Origin: Nanobdellota archaeon
GTDB lineage: Archaea; Nanobdellota; Nanobdellia; Pacearchaeales; GW2011-AR1
Assembly: GCA_030704765.1 (NCBI GenBank)
Contig: JAUYDD010000092.1
Location: 1-8,078 of the forward strand
Direction of reading: 5' to 3'
DNA: 8,078 bases
Numbering within the stretch: the first letter of the stretch is position 1; every line of letters begins with the position of its first letter. The notes beneath the pieces were generated by a model. That model searched no databases, was not told the DNA's origin, and saw nothing but the letters and a program-made list of their open reading frames with translations. Positions 5,573 through 8,078 of the stretch are shown one piece after another. Position numbers and translations under genes: made by a program.

Positions 5573-6877
5573 ATGGTAAAAGAGGTTTTTGAAGCAAGAA
5601 GTTTTGCTGTCATTGGAGCAAGCAGGGAAGAAGGAAAAGTAGGAAATATCATCTTCAAGAACCTATTGCAGAATGGAATTAAAGCGTTTCCTGTGAATCC
5701 TAATGCTCAAGAGATTTTGGGTGAAAAATGCTATAAAAGCTTAAAAGAGATAAAAGAAAAAATAGACTGTGTGATAATTGCTATAAAATCTGAGTTTGTA
5801 CTACAGGTTTTAAAAGAAGTTAATAATAAGGACATAAAGATAGTTGTTATTATAAGTTCTGGTTTTTCTGAATCTGGAAACAAGGATATAGAAGATAAAA
5901 TTAAAGAGCTTTGTTTCAGGAATAATATCAAACTAATAGGGCCTAATACTTTAGGTTATATAAATCCGTATAATAATCTTAATGCAAGTTTTTTTGCAAC
6001 TATGCCAAATAAAGGCAAGATTGCATTTCTTTCCCAGTCAGGAGCTATTGGTTCAGCTATACTTGATATGGACATAGGATTTTCAGGATTTGTATCTTTA
6101 GGAAACATGGCTTGTCTTGATTTTTCTGATTTTATAGAATATTTTTCTAATGATAAAAATACAGAAGTAATAACTCTTTATATTGAATCTTTGAAAAAAG
6201 ATATGGGAAAAAGATTCATAGAGACATGCAAAAGATGCAAAAAACCAATAATAGCTATTAAATCAGGAAAGACTCCTACTGGAATAAAAGCAGCTAGCTC
6301 TCATACAGCTGCATTAGCATCAGAAGAAGGCGTTTATGAAGGAATATTTTCTCAATGTAAAATAATAGAAGCTGATTCAGTCAAGCAGATGTTCTTGATT
6401 GCTGAACTCTTGGTAAAATACAAAAACATTGGAAAGAATGCGTGCGTTGTCACAAATGGCGGAGGAGTTGGAGTATTATGCTCTGATTATTGCTTTAAAC
6501 TAGGCATTAACTTGCCTATGTTGCCCAATAATATATTTAAAAAATTAGATGAGTTCTTACCTGAAGGATGGGGCAAAAACAATCCTATTGATATTTTAGG
6601 TGATGCAAAAGCAGAATTATATGAAAAGACATTGGATATTCTTGAAAATGAGAAGTTCTTTGATTTTTATATTATATTATTAACTCCGCAATACATGACA
6701 GAACCAGATAAGACAGCAGAAATTCTACTTAAGATGTCAATGAAAAAACCAATACTTTCCTGTTTTATGGGAGGAAATAAAGTTGAAAGTGCAAGACAGG
6801 TTTTAAGCAAAAATAATATTTTAGTCTTTGATGATGTAAAAGACCTCTGTGAAGTATTAGGAAAAGTTGTGAAGTGA
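5573..6877 (+). CDS. acdA: ADP-forming acetate/acyl-CoA ligase, alpha subunit
   Basis: A 434-aa alpha subunit of ADP-forming acetyl-CoA synthetase, which converts acyl-CoA, ADP and phosphate to acid, CoA and ATP, a main route of substrate-level phosphorylation in fermentative archaea. An N-terminal Rossmann CoA-binding domain (about 1-125) has FAVIGASREEGKVGN and FPVNPNA. The succinyl-CoA-ligase-like domains follow, with GPNTLGYINP near 123-132 and FLSQSGAIGSA near 152-162. The phosphorylated histidine is His244 in AASSHTAALAS, and TNGGGVGVL is at 294-302. Length is close to other stand-alone alpha subunits (about 450-460), and key motifs are intact. The frame is open back to a TTG at 5552, but ATG 5573 fits the TATA box at 5544-5550 and the usual N-terminus. 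Its partner beta subunit is encoded tail-to-tail, 10 bp away. Acyl substrate (acetate, branched or aryl acids) is not evident. Confidence 0.93.
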   Translation: MVKEVFEARSFAVIGASREEGKVGNIIFKNLLQNGIKAFPVNPNAQEILGEKCYKSLKEIKEKIDCVIIAIKSEFVLQVLKEVNNKDIKIVVIISSGFSESGNKDIEDKIKELCFRNNIKLIGPNTLGYINPYNNLNASFFATMPNKGKIAFLSQSGAIGSAILDMDIGFSGFVSLGNMACLDFSDFIEYFSNDKNTEVITLYIESLKKDMGKRFIETCKRCKKPIIAIKSGKTPTGIKAASSHTAALASEEGVYEGIFSQCKIIEADSVKQMFLIAELLVKYKNIGKNACVVTNGGGVGVLCSDYCFKLGINLPMLPNNIFKKLDEFLPEGWGKNNPIDILGDAKAELYEKTLDILENEKFFDFYIILLTPQYMTEPDKTAEILLKMSMKKPILSCFMGGNKVESARQVLSKNNILVFDDVKDLCEVLGKVVK

Positions 6878-6887
6878 AATATAATTT

Positions 6888-7454
6888 TTATAATTCTCCT
6901 CTCGCGTCAACTATAAAAGCTCCTTGTTCATTCAAAATAACTGGATTCAAGTCAAGTTCTGAGAACTTAAGTGTTGATACTTCATATGCTAAATCAATAA
7001 AACTATCAATATTGTGTTTTTTTCTTTTGAACAAAGTTGGATAAAGCTTTAATTGTTCTAGGGCCTTTTTTATCTCTGTTTTATCAACTGGAATTGCCCT
7101 GAATCCTACATCTTTTAGAACTTCTGCATTAGTTCCACCAAAACCTATCATCAATAGATTTCCAAAAACTTCATCATGCTTTAATCCTAATATCATCTCA
7201 GTACCTATGACTTGTTCCTGGATTATGATTGGAGAACCTGAAAATTCTTTTTTTAATCTTTTGTATTCTTGCATTGCTTGTTTAATGTTTTCAATCCTCA
7301 ATACTGCTTTTTTTTCAAGTTTATGCCCTCTAATAGAGGCTTTCATATAATAAGGAAAAGAAAGTTTTGATAGGTCAGATTCTTTTTTTATCCCTATAGC
7401 TTTAGCTAAAGGCAATTTCTTCATTATCTTAAAACATTCAAGCAAGGTTAGCAT
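6888..7454 (-). CDS. acdB: ADP-forming acetate/acyl-CoA ligase, beta subunit (ATP-grasp), short form
   Basis: A 188-aa ATP-grasp beta subunit that transfers phosphate between the phosphohistidine of the alpha subunit and ADP. Recognisable segments are PYYMKASIRGHK (His44 aligns with the conserved His of the usual SPxxxHKSD loop), IIIQEQVIGTEMILGLKHDEVFG near 76-98, GFGGTNAEVLKDVGFRAIPV at 104-123, and the C-terminal ELDLNPVIL at 166-174 with IVDARGEL. The typical subunit is about 230 aa; this one is shorter, mainly at the N-terminus. The usual HKSDxGGV motif is altered to HKLEKKAV, so the loop that carries phosphate is divergent although the His remains. The gene follows the Nudix gene by 15 bp on the minus strand with no own TATA box, so the two are probably co-transcribed. 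It converges on the alpha gene instead of sharing its operon. Confidence 0.88.
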   Translation of the reverse strand: MLTLLECFKIMKKLPLAKAIGIKKESDLSKLSFPYYMKASIRGHKLEKKAVLRIENIKQAMQEYKRLKKEFSGSPIIIQEQVIGTEMILGLKHDEVFGNLLMIGFGGTNAEVLKDVGFRAIPVDKTEIKKALEQLKLYPTLFKRKKHNIDSFIDLAYEVSTLKFSELDLNPVILNEQGAFIVDARGEL

Positions 7455-7469
7455 TTTATTTATATGATT

Positions 7470-7916
7470 TTATCTCCTTTTTGTTAAATCCTCATTTACA
7501 ATTTTCAAGCATCTTTTTTTATCATTAAATGATAAAAGGTTCAAAGCCTTTTTATAACTTACCCATTTATATCCTGAATGCTCTTTTTTATCAAAAATTA
7601 TTTTTTTATTTTTTATTCTTGCTGAAAACAACCTATAGGTCTGGCCTGTTAATCCAGGCCTATCTCGAAATTTTTTTCTATATTTATATTTACCTTTTAT
7701 TGAATATTTTTTTAAACTAATAGCATGTTGCCCTGTTTCTTCAAAAAGTTCTCTTTTAGCTGTCCTTTTCCTTGTCTCGAATCTTTCAACTCCTCCTTTT
7801 GGAAATTCCCATCCTTTCCAATGGAGTTTTCTATACAAGAGCAGATATTGGATCTTATCACCAACAATCCTATATGTTACTATAAATACCCCTTTTCTAT
7901 ATTTACCTTTTTTCAT
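7470..7916 (-). CDS. Nudix hydrolase, diadenosine-tetraphosphatase-like
   Basis: A 148-aa Nudix-family pyrophosphohydrolase. The Nudix box is complete from Gly41 to Gln63: G-x5-E with Glu47, then Arg55-Glu56, Glu59-Glu60 and Gly62. Only the last position, normally aliphatic, is Gln. The preceding WEFPKGG at 36-42 and the late HSGYKWVSYKKAL are typical of asymmetric Ap4A hydrolases and relatives that clear dinucleoside polyphosphates or other nucleotide diphosphate linkages. The substrate is not certain. The middle part is very rich in lysine and arginine (KGKYKYRKKFRDR), which could bind nucleic acid. The gene is first in a minus-strand pair with the acyl-CoA ligase beta subunit. The start at 7916 is the only ATG at the N-terminus. 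A strong TATA-like sequence lies too close upstream, so the true transcription start is unclear. Confidence 0.9.
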   Translation of the reverse strand: MKKGKYRKGVFIVTYRIVGDKIQYLLLYRKLHWKGWEFPKGGVERFETRKRTAKRELFEETGQHAISLKKYSIKGKYKYRKKFRDRPGLTGQTYRLFSARIKNKKIIFDKKEHSGYKWVSYKKALNLLSFNDKKRCLKIVNEDLTKRR

Positions 7917-7918
7917 AT

Positions 7919-7926
7919 TTTATATA
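7919..7926. promoter_or_regulatory. TATA-like sequence upstream of the Nudix gene and the terminal hairpins
   Basis: TTTATATA matches the archaeal TATA consensus on the + strand. For the + strand it would start a transcript near 7948, exactly where the 12-bp outer stem of the terminal hairpin cluster begins at 7949. For the minus strand it is only a few bases from the Nudix ATG and does not fit a leaderless start; an AT-rich stretch at 7933-7944 may serve instead. Confidence 0.35.
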
Positions 7927-7948
7927 AATAAAATTTAATTATGTCCAT

Positions 7949-7999
7949 AAATCAAAACCACATCATTTATGATGTGGTTATTTTTGGTGGTTTTGATTT
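7949..7999 (+). other. Two nested alternative hairpins (possible structured RNA or switch)
   Basis: Positions 7956-7965 (AACCACATCA) pair perfectly with 7970-7979 (10 bp, loop TTTA), followed by ATTTTT, which looks like a terminator hairpin. Alternatively 7949-7960 (AAATCAAAACCA) pairs perfectly with 7988-7999 (12 bp). The two structures share bases 7956-7960 and cannot both form completely. No gene is associated on the + strand inside the window. On the minus strand the region lies upstream of the Nudix gene. Confidence 0.55.
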
Positions 8000-8013
8000 T
8001 GGATCATCCAAAA
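7997..8013. repeat. Short inverted repeat
   Basis: TTTTGGA pairs with TCCAAAA around a TCA loop (7 bp). It sits between the nested hairpins at 7949-7999 and the long hairpin at 8027-8077, sharing 7997-7999 with the former. Confidence 0.5.
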
Positions 8014-8026
8014 AATTTCCGAATCA

Positions 8027-8077
8027 GAAAAATCGCCGATCAAACTCCATCCTTCAGGATGGAGTAGGCGATTTTTC
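8027..8077. repeat. Long two-part hairpin, IS200/IS605-end-like
   Basis: An outer 11-bp perfect stem pairs 8027-8037 (GAAAAATCGCC) with 8067-8077. An internal loop of six bases against one leads to an inner 9-bp perfect stem, 8044-8052 (ACTCCATCC) with 8057-8065, capped by TTCA. The inner palindrome with CCTTCAGG at its tip resembles the subterminal hairpins of IS200/IS605-family elements and the palindromic repeats derived from them. No transposase or TnpB is visible, and the window ends here, so an element just outside, a solo remnant or an unrelated structured RNA are all possible. The GAAAA...TTTTC frame is shared with the array at 1-118. Confidence 0.6.
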
Positions 8078-8078
8078 A

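Noticed and set aside
7474..7477. GGAG (minus strand) as Shine-Dalgarno for the beta subunit gene
   Set aside because: It is 19 nt from the ATG, too far, and lies inside the last codons of the Nudix gene.
7941..8078. ATG-initiated + strand frame open to the window end (46 codons)
   Set aside because: It spans four perfect hairpins, the TATA-like box is too close to this ATG, and the translation shows no recognisable domain. It is better explained as structured non-coding DNA.

Overview
The window looks archaeal, most likely a small-genome DPANN-type lineage (Woesearchaeota/Pacearchaeota-like); this is an inference. The evidence is very AT-rich DNA, short intergenic gaps, cysteine-rich small membrane proteins of unknown family, a split ADP-forming acyl-CoA synthetase, and archaeal promoter layout. 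At five starts (412-, 524+, 3829-, 3906+, 5573+) a TATA-like box is centred 25-26 nt upstream of the ATG with no Shine-Dalgarno sequence, which is the geometry of leaderless transcripts.

Layout. Positions 1-210 are non-coding and dense in inverted repeats: four tandem hairpins at 1-118, then an imperfect palindromic element ending in T7 at 133-210. A 43-codon gene follows on the minus strand (281-412). Next come an Atm1-like ABC exporter half-transporter (524-2305) and two small cysteine-rich membrane proteins (2445-2975, 3041-3424). A conserved-looking but unrecognised gene lies on the minus strand (3440-3829), divergent from 2-isopropylmalate synthase leuA (4014-5540). Then come the alpha subunit of an ADP-forming acetyl/acyl-CoA synthetase (5573-6877) and, convergent with it, the beta subunit (6888-7454), which follows a Nudix hydrolase in a minus-strand operon (7470-7916). 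The window closes with another hairpin-rich stretch (7949-8077).

The most striking item is the 184-bp leuA upstream region. It holds an unlisted 21-codon ORF (3906-3971) with nine leucine codons, six of them consecutive immediately before the stop. A well-placed TATA box would make its transcript leaderless. The Leu-codon run forms one arm of an 11-bp hairpin (3958-3984), and the other arm of that hairpin can instead pair with a repeat of the first arm at 3998-4003, just upstream of leuA. This is the architecture of a bacterial leu leader-peptide attenuator, but in an apparently archaeal promoter setting. No classical U-tract terminator is visible, so the mechanism is open.

Metabolically, LeuA would condense acetyl-CoA with 2-oxoisovalerate, and the ADP-forming synthetase would interconvert acyl-CoA with acid plus ATP. 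No leuB, leuC or leuD is in the window. The hairpin clusters at both window ends are the other unexplained structure.
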